Below are positions 1-11,600 of a DNA stretch of 64,000 nucleotides, piece after piece. Position numbers and translations under genes: made by a program. Where the stretch lies: contig JAHNZQ020003148.1 of NCBI GenBank assembly GCA_019155205.2, positions 176,469 to 240,468 on the forward strand. The letters run 5' to 3'. The notes beneath the pieces were generated by a model that made no database searches, had not been told where the DNA came from, and saw nothing but the letters and a program-made list of their open reading frames with translations. This stretch comes from Gracilaria vermiculophylla (Eukaryota; Rhodophyta; Florideophyceae; Gracilariales; Gracilariaceae). The stretch's first letter is position 1. Each line of letters begins with the position of its first letter.

Positions 1-430
1 TGACGAAGCTGCGCCATCGGACTCCTCCAACGCGTCTTCTGATTCCGACCAGTCCGATTCTTCGGTTAATGATCTCCGTCGTGGACGTTCGTCATGCTCA
101 AAGCGGTCGTCAGCCACCAAAGGTGTGATTCGTACCCGCACGAAGGGCAGGAAGCACGCCGAACTCAAGGAATTACGGCCGACCAACCCGCTCTACAAGA
201 AGCTTCTTTCATATCGGTATTACCGTCTGGAGGACTCCTCGTTGGATCGCACACCCCGGGGTACGGGCAAAGTGAAAGACTGCATCAAGCGTATGCAGCT
301 GTCACTTCGGAATCAACTGTTCACAGGTGAGGATCCAATCCTTGTGTTGGATTTCCTTGCACGCTTTGTAGCGGAAGCTGACATTCTCGGAATGAGCGAA
401 GGAAAGGTTTACATTGCCTTGCCGTACTTC

Positions 431-885
431 GTCGGTGTTCTCGGAATGCTAGATAAGGGTGCTAGATTGCAAGTTTGTTAGGGAATCACTCAAAAAAACT
501 ACGAAAACGCTAGATTCTGCTAGTTCGCGGTGGTTGGCAAGCAAAAAAAATATTTTTTGGAAATCACTCTTTCATATTTTCTATTGCTCTCCGTCCATAG
601 TACCGCAATTCGCTANNNNNNNNNNNNNNNNNNNNNNNNNNNNNNNNNNNNNNNNNNNNNNNNNNNNNNNNNNNNNNNNNNNNNNNNNNNNNNNNNNNNN
701 NNNNNNNNNNNNNNNAATGTGAATGGGTTTGCTAGTTTTTACTTTCAAAAAACTAGCAGTGTTGAATGTGTGAAAATATTTTAATGGAAATTGATTCATT
801 CAAAAGTGGGTTTTAAGAGTCGATATCCGTCCATTTTAATTCATTCTCTTTTGATTGTCAAACTAGCATTCCGAAAACACCGACG
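431..885. mobile_element. Small TIR element inserted in the gag ORF (contains an N gap)
   Basis: The insertion is bounded by inverted repeats. The left end (431-452) reads gtcggtgttctcggaatgct and onward; the right end (863-884) is its reverse complement with one difference. TTC occurs just outside the left end (428-430) and near the right end (886-888), a possible 3-bp target duplication with one extra base. The gag reading frame is interrupted exactly here and resumes on the other side. CTAG-containing motifs recur inside (451, 470, 512, 521, 730, 753, 863), like subterminal repeats. No transposase is visible, so it is probably a non-autonomous element; the 100-N gap inside hides part of it. 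Confidence 0.6.
616..715. other. Assembly gap, 100 N
   Basis: Exactly 100 undetermined bases, the conventional placeholder for a gap of unknown length. It lies inside the TIR element, so the true element size is unknown. Confidence 0.99.
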
Positions 886-1390
886 TTCTTACGCGGCTTG
901 GCCGAAGATCAATACCACTCTGTAAGAGGTTCATCACGCGCTTCTGAAGGAGGGGTTACTTGTTGGCCTGAGGCTGTCCATTGTTTGCTAAGGTCATATG
1001 CCACGAACTCAGCAATTCAGGACGCCATCCTCGCTTTGCGAGACACACGCCAGAACACGAGGGAAACGGAAACCGATTATCCGGTACGCCTGAACAAGGC
1101 TTTCCACCGCAGTGCTCACGTATATCCCGCCGAGGAACGTTGCACCATATTCGTGGATGGCTTCGACCAGGTTATTCGGATATTAGTCGCTCGACGACGA
1201 GAAAACAAACCAAAAGGCGACATACCTGGAACTGGTCCAGTATGTTCGCGCCGAAGGTGATGCCGCTCGCGCCCACACCCGCACTCCAGGAACCCGGGCT
1301 CGATCCGCAAAAGCGTTGTTGATGCACCCGGGAACCCTGACGACTTCCATCGGATACGATCGGTCTTTAAACCATGAGTACGACAACGTT

Positions 1391-2607
1391 CAGTTGGCCG
1401 GGGACGCATTCGGTTCGATCCCCACCACTGAACTGCCATCTACCACGGAGGGTTGTGGCTCTGAACTTTTCCGCCTCCGGCGTTGCTTACCGCTGCTGCG
1501 AGTCAGCACCCGTTTGCAAGGCAGTTCATCCTCCCTCGAGACTTAGAGAGTGTCACCACAACTTGTGTCTATCCCTTACCGATATTGTCGTATACTCGCC
1601 TCAGTATTGGGTCCTGTTTTTGTTGCTCTTTTCGTCCCGTGCCCACACACCGGTGGACACGCTGTCGCTCCGGATCCCTACCGTATCCCTTCTCTGACAC
1701 TCGCTTGCGAGACTCCGTGCCGATTACTCGTGATTCCGGCCACTTTGTATAGGAGGAATCTCAGACTCAACACTCTAGGTAACCGCCTGAAGGGCTGCCC
1801 TCGGTCTTACCAACTGACTTCGCCGTGGCACGCCCAGAGTGGCTCTGTTTGCTTTGTTACCCAAAAAGGGGAAGATTCCGAACGTCTTCGTGGGGTTTTA
1901 CCGCCTCTGGCGTTGCACTACACACACAAAGTGAGAGGCGAAGCTTCAACATTAGGAAGCGGAACACCAAAGCACATGGGCGGATTTCGTTCAGCCCTAA
2001 TCGTACGCCTACCACCTACAGGTGCATCGATCCACATTCATGACACCCTTTGGCCTGGATTTGGCTCGTCACGCACTCGTTATCGTTGTTGCAGATTGCT
2101 CAAGACACGAAAGAACTGCGGGGATTTAATAATTCGCAAGGGTGAAGAATCTTTACTTTCCAAGCCTATCGAAGAAACGGCAATTCGCTACCAGACGGAT
2201 AATGAATGCCCAAGAGCAATTTCGAAGCAAACGGAGACCAACAGGTGAAGCTTAGAATCCAATTGGAACCCTGGAATTACGCTTATTGAGATATTCCTCC
2301 AGATAATGGCAAATCAATCCTGGCATAAGATCTGGAATACAAATATGAAGATAATTTGACTATTTCAGAATAGCCACCAGAGTCAACGGGACATTTCAGG
2401 TTTTCAAGTGGAATCAAGCAACATTGACTATAAGGAAACGAGAGCCAACCAACAGTATATCAATTGATCAACTCTCGAATCCTTTTTTTTCCAATGGGTG
2501 CCCATCCCACTCGAACTGGACGGCAGAGACTGAGCAAATGAAAAACCCTGATCTACAACCAGAGCTATTAGAAGCAGAGAATAGTCCCTAATCGAAGCTG
2601 TAAGCCG
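1391..2607. other. Repeat-derived DNA, no gene recognised
   Basis: Downstream of the gag remnant. A 200-codon open frame from 1550 starts without a convincing ATG and resembles nothing I recognise. It may be decayed retroelement sequence. Confidence 0.4.
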
Positions 2608-2730
2608 TTTCAGTGGTTGTGGAGACCATCGTGGGTCATGAGTATACGACCCGTGAGATGCGCTATTGCCTAAAAAGGTATGGATGTCATGCGCTACAGG
2701 GTAATTTAAACATCCGGGGCGCATTTTACA
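2608..2730 (+). pseudogene. Possible degenerate chromodomain of a retroelement
   Basis: The frame reads VVETIVGHEYTTREMRYCLK followed by RYG. This resembles the start of a chromodomain (V-E-x-I-x-x-H, then Y-x-x-K) as found at the end of Ty3/gypsy chromovirus integrases. The tryptophan-rich second half is missing. No integrase core can be read immediately upstream, so this is only a suggestion. Confidence 0.22.
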
Positions 2731-5390
2731 CCACATTCTTCTCATGCATTGGCGCCATCACGACCAACACATGCCAGGTAGATCATTTGACGTCACTAGA
2801 ATACAGCCAAGCTAATGAGAGGGGGAGGTAATATTGTTCGCGAGCGGGACTATAAAAAACGATAAGTAAAGGAAAAAGACTAAGAATGATAAAAAGATAA
2901 GTATTCGAATGGCAAAAAATGAGCACAAACGAAAGAAAGAAAGCAGAACTATGAAGACGAGAAGTAAACAACAATCGCTACTCAAAAATAAGACGCAAGG
3001 GAGTTTCAAAATACGAAGACTAATTTCTCTCGAAACTGAAACTTCGCCCGACGGCAGTTGAGATATGGACCCATTTGTACTGAAAGCGCCCATAACACGA
3101 TGGTAAATGATTATCTCGCTGAAAGATGGAAGCGGAGGTTACGTGGACGCCAAATGGTCGCGCATCACGTGGAAGCAGCTAAAGGCGACCGCAGTGGAGG
3201 AAATAGTTCATTCCCATCCGGGCACACTACGTTTGCGAAAGTAGTTGTGGACAAGAGAAAGGTAAACACCAATGTCTTCCGCACAATGCAGAGGCCGTTG
3301 TTTCAGAGTGGTTCGCTGTCATTGATAGCTATCAAGCTCGCGACCAGGAGCCTGGCGTAGTTTGAACTCAAATCTATATTTATTCTCTACGCCAGTGCTC
3401 AGCTGACCATGCAGTCAAGGGAAACTACAATCTTTCGGGCCCTTTGTGAACGTGTGGCATGATACAGTAACAAAGTCTGTGTGCGCCGCTTTTTAGTCTT
3501 CCAAGAAAACATTCTCGTCCCACCGATGGAGAGAGACGGACAACGCAATCCTGGAAACTGACTGCATCAACTGTTATTGCGTTAGAGCTAATGGAGGGCT
3601 GCACTGTACAATTCTTAGGGTTTTGTATGTTCTGAGTTACAATAAATATTGATCGCATAATGGTGGATCCCAAAAGACGTATCTGCAAAAGTGGCGGTCC
3701 ATGTGACAATAGTTTCACAGAGACCTCAATCGGAGCATTAAGCACTCTGCGAGCCGGAGACTCGATGAGTGATCTCGAACAATGGCGGGGAAGTTACGTA
3801 GAAAACCGCATTCTTTGATAAAGAGCATGTAGACATGTTGTCGAAAGCAAAATTCTTGAAACTATGCGCTTGATGTCGAATCCGTATGAAAGTTTCATCA
3901 CTTCAAGACGACCACTATTTGGCTCGCGGAAGCCAAAAGTTGTCGATGATCGCAGGGAAATCGGTATTCAAGACAAAGGATTGGCCTTTGAAAGGTGGGC
4001 GGCAGAATTTGTGGGGGTAAGATATGCAGCTAGTTTGCGGCTCCGTTTGTATGCTCTGAGTAGAGGAACTGAAGCAGTAAATTGAAATTCAAGGACGCAA
4101 GCTGATGAATGCAGCATGGGCTGGAAACAATCGAAGGTGACGGTTATGCCCAGCATTCAAACAATCAAAAGCGACAGTATTGGCTGAGTGCTACAAAAAG
4201 ACACAATTCGCGGTCCGTATTCAGGAGCTGCCGCCTGCTCTTTATGAAGATGTTGAGAGGTCATTCACGCTAGCATTTGGTGAGGGTGCTGTAAATCCTG
4301 TAGCTTGCCATGAGTTAAACATCTAGCCGGGTCTTATCTTTCCGCCCCCTGCTGAGGATCGTCCCTAGTAATGCTGCCATATGTAGAGCCCTCCCCCAAG
4401 AGAAGTGTACCACCTCCACCCTTTGCATCGTCAATAACAATCACCCCCCTCTCCTTACGTGAACATCAGCTAGATTCGCACGAGGAAGCGCAGACCGCGC
4501 TTCTTTAATTACGTTTTGATTTTTTCTCGTCAGTGTTAATTATAGCGAGGACAACTCTTGCGCGGCTTGTTTCCATTTGGAACGCTGCCGGATGGGCCTC
4601 TTCTTTAATTTCGATCCTTTCAGATGCTTTCGTCTCAATTCAATCCATTCTTCATTTTTCTTCTCGCTGCATTTCACGGCAGTGTCTCACGTACTCGCTT
4701 GGAAGCCGATGATTATGATATACTATTTGTTTAAGCTCATTGGATTTGCTGTTGTTGCGCAACTTTTTTCTCGCCCTTAGGTATAATTCTCAGCCCACAT
4801 CTTCATTGCGCTCAAAAACGCCTATTTCATCAACACAAACACTTACTTCGCAGACATCATCCGGGAGGCTCTCATCATCTCTTCAAACTATCGCTGGCTC
4901 CAAGCCATTTTCGGAATCAGATGTTTTATACGCCAGACCATTGGTAGAATGACAGAAAACTTCTTCTGTTTCGTGTTCCGTTTTCACCTTGCATGCATCG
5001 GAGTAATTTTCCTCTTGGTTTTCGTTTAATTCTTGGTTCCAGGAAGAAATACATCGTCATCAAGGCGCACTTCATTTGCGGAAGTTATCGTGGTCATGAG
5101 AGAGGTGCGCGTTAATCCTTCCGGCAGAGTGCGGAGGCTGATTCCAAAGGGGATCATAAAAAACGTGGTTAGGATGCAGAAACTTTATTCTATCTTACTG
5201 ATCAATGCCTTTTCTCTCTGCTACTTCCTCTTCCGCACACTTGTATGTAGCTCTTGTGGTATTCCCACAACCCTTAACCTAAGCCCCATTAAAAGTCCAT
5301 AGTATTGTACACTGTTAGACTTTACATTGTTTTATGCTTTTATTATATGAATCATGAGTAATAGACTTGATATTATATGGTTTACGTAGC
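2731..5390. other. Intergenic or repeat-derived, no gene recognised
   Basis: Only short open frames. Two stretches (about 3197-3275 and 5040-5118) are related to each other at the DNA level and in the frames encoding SFPSGHTTFAKVVVDKRKV and SSSRRTSFAEVIVVMREV, suggesting decayed copies of one repeat. Several homopolymer-rich stretches, no RNA gene seen. Confidence 0.4.
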
Positions 5391-7442
5391 CTAGATGCAT
5401 TCCTCGTGAAATTGCAGTTTGATTCGATGTGGTGTTTCCCTTAGACAGGCTTTACAACCACGTTGGACAATCCATGTCATCATGCTATGTTTGAAGTCAT
5501 GAGCCTTACAGGAACCTATTGGCACTCTTGTTGTCAATGTAAGCATCCGAATTGTGTCCACAACGGAATGTTCTACAAGCATCTTGCGAAGGACAACTGT
5601 CCCATGAAGGACATTCGTTTCGACTTTGCATAGCTGGCAATAAGATGTTTAATAGCTAGTGCATCTAAAGTAGTACCGTAGAAATCATGTACCGTGGCCT
5701 CGTTTTCGAAGGTCTGATTCTCTATATAAACCCTGGTCGACGCGCCGACTTCTCTTCGGCTGGTCACCGTTGTTCACGTTCTTAACCATTGACCCAGTGT
5801 TCTAATATAGACCCTGTTAAACTTTCAGACGCGTTCTATCGTGATTCAACTAATTAAAAATAGTTGCACGATTGTCTTCAAGCACTGTCTTCTACCCTTA
5901 AGCGGATTCTATTTACTGAATGGAGTTGTACTAGACGAGCTTCAATAACTATTGGCATATACCCATGATTTATACCACCTATTTCACTACATTGACCATA
6001 TTAAACTCCTTCTCTTTTGATAAAAATAGATGTTTGATTCGAAGGACCAGGTACAGCGTAGACTGCGAAGCCCAGCAGCATTGATATTTGGAGACCAGGT
6101 CCGAATTACTTCAACCTTCTGCGGATGGACTAAAAGACATTTACGGCTGACCTTCAAGCCAAAAAATCTCGTCTTAGATCTCATGGAGGAGGTTTTCTTC
6201 GGCGAAATATATATCGAATGTTTGCGCAATCGCTCCAAAACAGACCGGATGTGCTATATATGATCCTCATGTGATCGGCCATACACGAGAATATCGTCGA
6301 TATACATGAACAGGACGCGGTCAATATAATCATTAAAAACTCCTTTTATTTAAGACTGGAACGAGGCACTTGTATTTAAAAGGCCCACAGGCATGATCCG
6401 ATTCCTAGATTGTCCATATATAGTGTGAGAAGCGGTCTTCTCGATATCGGAGGGGAGAAATCGGATCTAATGAAAACCTGTCTTAAGGTCCAACTTTGCA
6501 AAGTAGCAGATTTGACCCAAGTGATCAAACATTTCATTAAATCGAGGTAGCGGATCTTTGCTTCGTTTAGTAATTCGATTTAGGGCTCTTCAATTCATAA
6601 CACCACGCAGATCGTGCCCATACTCTTTCAAAAAGAAAATTGGAGCCTCACAGGGGGGACGCAAAGGCCTAATGTTTTCTGGCTGGAGTAGTTTGTCAAC
6701 ATATTCCCAAGCGGCCAATAACTCAACAGGGGAAGGCTGATAATGGGTACGATGAAGAGGCTTTGAAGCGAGAAATAATTCTATGGAATGATCTATGTTG
6801 CGAGAAGTACAAAGGTTGGAGGGTAGCTCGGCTTGTAAAGAATCCTCAAGTTCACGGAGCATGGTACGTAGCTGCACCTACAAAGGCGGCTTTTACACGC
6901 ATTGCAATTTTTGTGGTCTCATTAAATACAGCAAAAAGTGAATTTTGCACTTCGAATTGAATTCTCGACAGAAAATATCTACGCCGGCGGTACTGCACGT
7001 ATAGTGACAGTACCAATAACATCTATGTAATGACTGCTTTTGAAAGATCATCGTATCAATCATGTCTCCCTGCTTCAAAAAATTTTTCATCGGCGTTAAA
7101 AATCGTTTTTCATACTTTTGGTTTCTGAATTGGGGAATCTAAAGTTATTAGCCGTCGTATGATCCACACGTTTTTTAATTGGTTTAAAACAAAGCGCTGG
7201 GAGGTAGTAGATGTGTTAATGGCCATGTATAGCTCTATCATTGGAGTAATATCATTAATTAAAAGCATTTCGTCGAAAACTGGTGCTGATGTGCCTAAAA
7301 AGACTAGTCTTGGTAGCATTATGGCAGCATTTTGAACTTTTGGATATGCGAACTGAAAATTGATGATGAAAATGGTTGAGTGTGCTATGACGATGGATTG
7401 AGTAAGAATGAACGGAATCGATTGCAGAAGATACGAGGTCAA
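5391..7442 (-). pseudogene. Ty3/gypsy-type pol remnant (RT and integrase N-terminus)
   Basis: On the minus strand the pieces are collinear. A divergent upstream region (7110-7442) comes first. A reverse transcriptase entry block (about 6600-6880) follows with IRPLRPPCEAPIFFLKEYG. The palm motif YIDDILVYGRSHEDH lies near 6260-6310, carrying the Y-x-D-D box, and SPKKTSSMRSKTRFFGLKVS follows at 6080-6180. Further on (5391-5600) a stretch with IVQRGCKACLRETP resembles the Cys pair of the integrase zinc-binding domain. Many stops and frameshifts separate the pieces; no LTRs were recognised. The RT order and spacing are those of Ty3/gypsy elements. It runs opposite to the gag at 2-1390 and is therefore probably a different insertion. 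Confidence 0.75.
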
Positions 7443-7833
7443 GGTGACTACAGTAGAGGACTTAGGCAGGGAAAAATTAGTTTATTATTTTGTTAAAATA
7501 TGAGGCACATCATTATTGTCCGAATTTCAAACTGCAAAGCAGATTTGATTACGCACTTCAGATCCATCATAGAATCTGAAAATGACTCGAGGAAAGTGCC
7601 TTACACCGACCATGGCGAGCTTCTAGGCGTCCTTTGCGAGAAAAGCCGGGATGAGCAGTGGGTACTGTAATGCGAGAGTCACGAAAACAGTCGTACTCAG
7701 AGAGGTCTTTCAGCTGCAGTTTTTTCTTAGTTCGTTATTTAAAGATGTGAGAAGTATAATGAAAACAAATCTGAGTCAAATTTCGCTTTTTGAAGCTATC
7801 TGTCCTACGTTTCGTCAGAAAAGACGGAACATA
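7443..7833. other. Intergenic, no gene recognised
   Basis: AT-rich spacer between the pol remnant and the mariner element. The last two bases (TA, 7832-7833) are the left copy of that element's target duplication. Confidence 0.4.
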
Positions 7834-9032
7834 CAGACTGTTTCAAAAACATACGACATGCTGTGAAATCTCAAAAAACCTACCATATGAAAACTGTACG
7901 CCTAAAAAAATAAGATGCGGCAAAAAGTAAAGTCACTAAACCCTTTCAAAAACATATGATCATCAATTAGAAATCTTTACTGCGCGACGCTCAATAGTTT
8001 ATTTTGCATCTTTTTTGCTGTGTAACGCTAATACAACGTTTCGGCATCACAATGATGTAAGTTTCCACAGTTGAACCTGTTAAGGATTTCCAGCAATTTG
8101 TAATACAGTTTTTGAGTTCAAACACTGTCTGAAATTGCCTTGCATGCGCATAAAACATCCTCTCCAGCATTCCCGAAACCTTTTCAACTGGGTCCAGATC
8201 TGATGAGCGCGCCGGCCACTCTTAAACAGATACTTCAGACTCCTGTAGCCAATTTTTGATTAAAGAAGAAGTGTGTAGAGACGCACTATCCTGTTAAAAA
8301 AAGAAATTTTCTCCATGGAATAATAAACCAAAAGGAAGCAAATAATCGTGTAGAGCTTCTTGATATTTTTCGGAGTTCATAGTTGGTTCAATAAATGCAA
8401 TTTCAGTCAAAACGGTTTTAGAAATACAAGACCAGACCATCACAGAGACTTCAACTGAATGCTTTGTATAAATGTAATTAAATTCTTTCGAAGATCGTGC
8501 CAATAATATTTTTAGCAATCTGGTCCATTCAATTGAAAATTTTTTCATAAGTTAAAATAATATTTCTCCATTCTTTTTTCCCGTAAAGTTCTCCAGCACA
8601 GCAGTCACCTCTTTTTTTTGCTTATGATGGTCTTGGAGAAAGAACATTCTATTCATTTTTATACTTGCATAAAATTTTGTTGTTTATGTGCCTCCATATA
8701 GTTGATTTAAAAACGTTGAAATTGAGATTTTTTCCAATGTTCTTGCACGGTACTTTTTTTTTCCATAACTCTTTTTTAATCTCTCTTTTCTCTGCTGGAA
8801 TGAGCTTCTTAGGGCGTCATAGAGATCGTTTTAATCCGTAAAGAGTCAGATGTTTTAATAAAGAAGCAATTGTGACCCTAGAACGCTTCAATTTTTGCGC
8901 GATAGCATTTTTGGAGTGTTTCTTGGCGTGTAATTTTATGATTTTAATCTGTTCTTGCTTTGAAAGTGGAAGACCTGGAGCCATTTTTACCATGAAAGAA
9001 AACGGTGTACATAACTTTTTGAAACGATTCTG
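7834..9032 (-). mobile_element. Tc1/mariner-type element with recognisable TIRs and TA duplication
   Basis: The left end reads CAGACTGTTTCAAAAAC and the right end, read inward from the other side, CAGAATCGTTTCAAAAAG. Both are flanked by TA (7832-7833 and 9033-9034), the universal Tc1/mariner target. The 1199-bp length is normal for the superfamily. It encloses a decayed transposase on the minus strand. The ends agree imperfectly, as expected for an old copy. Confidence 0.85.
7991..8993 (-). pseudogene. Tc1/mariner transposase pseudogene
   Basis: Reading the minus strand from the ATG at 8993: MVKMAPGLPLSKQEQIKII, then an N-terminal helix-turn-helix (AIAQKLKRSRVTIASLLKH). The catalytic half includes VMVWSCIS and a MNSEKYQEALHDYLLP block. 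A QDSASLHTS block follows (normally QDNAPCHTS, holding the second Asp), then EWPARSSDLDPVEK (normally WPAxSPDLNPIE). Several in-frame stops, and a total length that is not a multiple of three, show it is dead. The span of about 334 codons equals a full-length Tc1-like transposase, so decay is by point mutation and not by truncation. Confidence 0.85.
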
Positions 9033-9471
9033 TATAGACTATGTTCTAAATCTAGTCTACAGTACAGTTTTGGCGCACTTTTAAGGTGTAACAGAGAGTT
9101 TCGGCAGCTCAACTCTGGGTGAAATTGTGAGTATAATGTGGGTAGCACTTACCGGAAAAATAATTTCACGATTTTTTTTTGATGAGTTTCGGCACCGGAC
9201 TTTTTCGTTCAATGCGCGTTAGCACGCGGCACAGCCGACGCTACGACAAGAAACGGCCTCCGAGAAACCGACTCAACGTACCCGGAGTGTCCTAACGGCG
9301 AGCCGCAACGCTTCGTTCATCTACTGTCTCTAGGCGGCTGTCGTCACCCCACGAATGGTGGCAATCAGGGACTACAGCTTGACGCAGCTCCACCGCGTGC
9401 GGCGGCGCTTGCTTTGCGAGCTGATGGCGTGACATGCATCTGGCGAGAGACTCTCAGAGCTTGGACCAGTC
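9033..9471. other. Repeat-flank region with one arm of a long inverted repeat
   Basis: Holds the 28-bp arm at 9093-9120 whose inverted partner is at 13913-13940. The remainder up to 9471 turns GC-richer toward the Harbinger transposase. No gene seen. Confidence 0.5.
9093..9120 (+). repeat. Inverted repeat arm, left
   Basis: agagagtttcggcagctcaa and onward, 28 bp. The reverse complement of 13913-13940 differs at two positions. The pair brackets both the Harbinger and pogo-like genes. Confidence 0.8.
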
Positions 9472-10533
9472 TTGCGCCGCTTCCTTGTCGTCCGCCGTGA
9501 CCTAAGAGCTCTGCTACGCCGCAGAAGGGAAGTTTATACCGTTTCTTTCAACTTAAACATTATTTCCACAAAAGATGCCTTGTCGCTCTTCCGATTTAAG
9601 CCCGCGGACTTGAGTCGAGTTGCTAACTTGCTACAGCTCGAGGAAGCGTCCTTCCGACATCGACATCGAGAACCTTCCGTGGAGCGCCTGTGCATTGTGC
9701 TGCGCCAGCTGTCCTCGCCTGCGCGCTGGCACGACCTCGAAGAACTGTTTGGTCAAACCAGCTCAGTACTGTGCGAGATATTTTATGAGACTACTGAGCT
9801 GATCATGGAGCTATGCAGTCATACTTTACGCCAGTGGAGAGGGGACCTATTGCAAGAGCGGGCCGCCCTGTACGCAAAAGCTGTCCTCAACAAGGGCGGG
9901 GCTCTTCAGAACTGCGTCGGCTTTATCGACGGCACAGGGATCTTCATCGCGCGACCCGGCCAGGTAGTGCAGCAAAGAGTGTATAGCGGCCACAAGCGCA
10001 AACACATGCTAAAATTTCAATCTGTGGTGCCGCCGGACGGGCTCCTTTTCCACCTAGCTGGACCCATGGAGGGAAGGCGGCACGACATTACACTCTGCAG
10101 GGAATCGAGAATGGACTACATCTAAGAGTCTGGACTAATGGTAGGAAACGAACAGTATTGCCTCTTTGGCGACAAAGCGTATCTACTTTGGCCTTGGATG
10201 CAAGTAGCGTTTCCAGCCGACGCTGTCGGCGTTCTGTATGAGGAGAAGAAGGCTTTTATCAAAAAGATGGCTAGCGTCTACGTATCGGTAGAATGGGGAT
10301 ACAAGAAGGTAAAGCAGGTCCTTTCCGTCCTCGATTTTGCGCGGAAGCTCAAGATTAACGAGGGCCCTGTGGGTACTGTCTTCACTACTGCTGTGTTGCT
10401 GTGGAACATTCGTTGCTGCTTATACGGTGGAAAAACAGCAACCTTCTTTGACTGCATGCCCCCGACTCTCGAAAGGTACCTATCAATCAACGCGAAGTTA
10501 AGCGGGCGCAAATCGGTACACAAAGCATTTTGA
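9472..10533 (+). pseudogene. PIF/Harbinger transposase (DDE_Tnp_4, HARBI1-like), one internal stop
   Basis: A single frame from 9472 to 10533 broken only by TAA at 10123-10125. Blocks in order: a helical N-terminus (SLFRFKPADLSRVANLLQL), then CVGFIDGTGIFIARPG with the first catalytic Asp. HDITLCRES follows the hydrophobic core, YCLFGDKAY holds the second Asp, and SVEWGYKKVKQVLSVL holds the catalytic Glu. All three acidic residues of the DDE triad are therefore present. The stop falls between HDITLCRES and GDKAY. No ATG opens the frame near 9472, so the true 5' end or an upstream exon is missing. A Myb-type partner ORF lies tail to tail 84 bp downstream, as in two-gene Harbinger elements. Confidence 0.88.
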
Positions 10534-10616
10534 TAACGGCGGTAGCAAAAAACGGACTCCTTATCTCTCCAATCAGTTAATAACTTCACCATATCCACTG
10601 ATCCTTCAACTCTGCC

Positions 10617-11600
10617 TCAGTCTTTCTTGACAATACGAGCAAGCTCGGCAATTAACGCCAGCGTCTGGATGCGCTCCTCTCGATCGGCCATGGACGTTGC
10701 TGCAGAATTAGCAGCAGCCTTCGCGCGAGCAATCTCGGCGGCCGCATCTCGCTGGCGGCGTTCGTCATCTTTGTCCAACTCGCGCTGAAAGTGGCGCTAG
10801 TCTAGGTCGAGACGCTTCTCGGCGGTGGCGCAGTTTCGCCGCTCCACATCACGGCGCTCGGCCGCATCGAGCTTGATGAGCACTACAAGGGCGTTGTCCT
10901 TTTCCTCTTCTGCATGCTCACGTCGGCGTCGACGCTTCATCGCTGGGGAAAGCCCGTCGCCGTCAGACTCGTCTTCTACGTCATTGGTTCTCATGTTCTT
11001 GTGGAGGGCCATGTCGTTCCGATGAGTGCGACGCTTGAGCGACGCATCTCGAGCGGCCGCCCTAGCACGGGAAAGCTCTTGTTCGACGGTACTCTTCTTC
11101 TCCTTCGCCTTAGTCGCCGCCAGAGGCGCGTCGTTCATATCCAAGGCGGCCTCCTCGAGAATGACCGATAGCTCGTCCTGGTTCTCCGCTGTGCCTGACT
11201 GCTAAGCTAAGGCCGCGTCTTCTCTCTCGAAACGTTCTTTCAGCAGCACAAACCGGTCCCTAATGTGCTTGCTGTTCGTCTTGAACGGCTTGTTTGGCTG
11301 CGCATTGAAAATCTCAGCGGCTTTTGCGTACAGTCTGTCGCCTTCTCCCCACTTGGCGAAAGGCGCTCCTGCATTCGTCACGGCACGCGCACAGACGAGA
11401 TCTGCACCTGCCTCGTTCCACTTTACCCTGCGCTTTTTCGTCAGAGCGGGGGATGACTCGACGGCCGTGTCAGACCTGTTTGCGCCGGTCTCTTTGGGAG
11501 AGCCGCCCGCGGCAGAGGTACAAGCCTCATCTGGCAGTGACTGTCCCTGGTTGGGGGGTAACCAGCCTCGCCGGTCGCCATCTCTCTGCCGGCTAAAGGT
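10617..11600 (-). pseudogene. Harbinger Myb/SANT-like DNA-binding partner, two internal stops
   Basis: The minus-strand frame is open from about 11600 to 10617 apart from TAG at 11202-11204 and at 10797-10799. It encodes a trihelix/Myb-SANT-like domain: RRVKWNEAGADLVCARAV, then KWGEGDRLYAKAAEIFNAQP and KTNSKHIRDRFVLLKERFER. An Ala/Glu/Arg-rich coiled coil follows, with a KRRRRREH basic patch and a helical tail ending in ARIVKKD. In PIF/Harbinger transposons such a protein binds the element's ends and helps import the transposase. No ATG was found at the upstream end. The two nonsense codons suggest the copy is inactive. Confidence 0.75.

Larger units (their letters stand above)
2..1390 (+). 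pseudogene. Retrotransposon gag-like ORF, broken and left-truncated
   Basis: The frame is open from the window edge to 481. It has a Ser/Asp-rich start, then a gag-like helical region (about 125-430) with segments such as LYKKLLSYRYYRLEDSS and SEGKVYIALPYF. The reading resumes after an inserted element at about 886, first as FLRGLAEDQYHSV and then WPEAVHCLLRSYATNSAIQ, the capsid-like part of LTR-retrotransposon gags. Near 1190 a frameshift is needed to continue as YLELVQYVRAEGDAARA. No zinc knuckle, protease or RT follows in the same orientation. The gag assignment rests on pattern similarity only. It is certainly non-functional: an insertion, a frameshift and no downstream pol. Confidence 0.5.
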
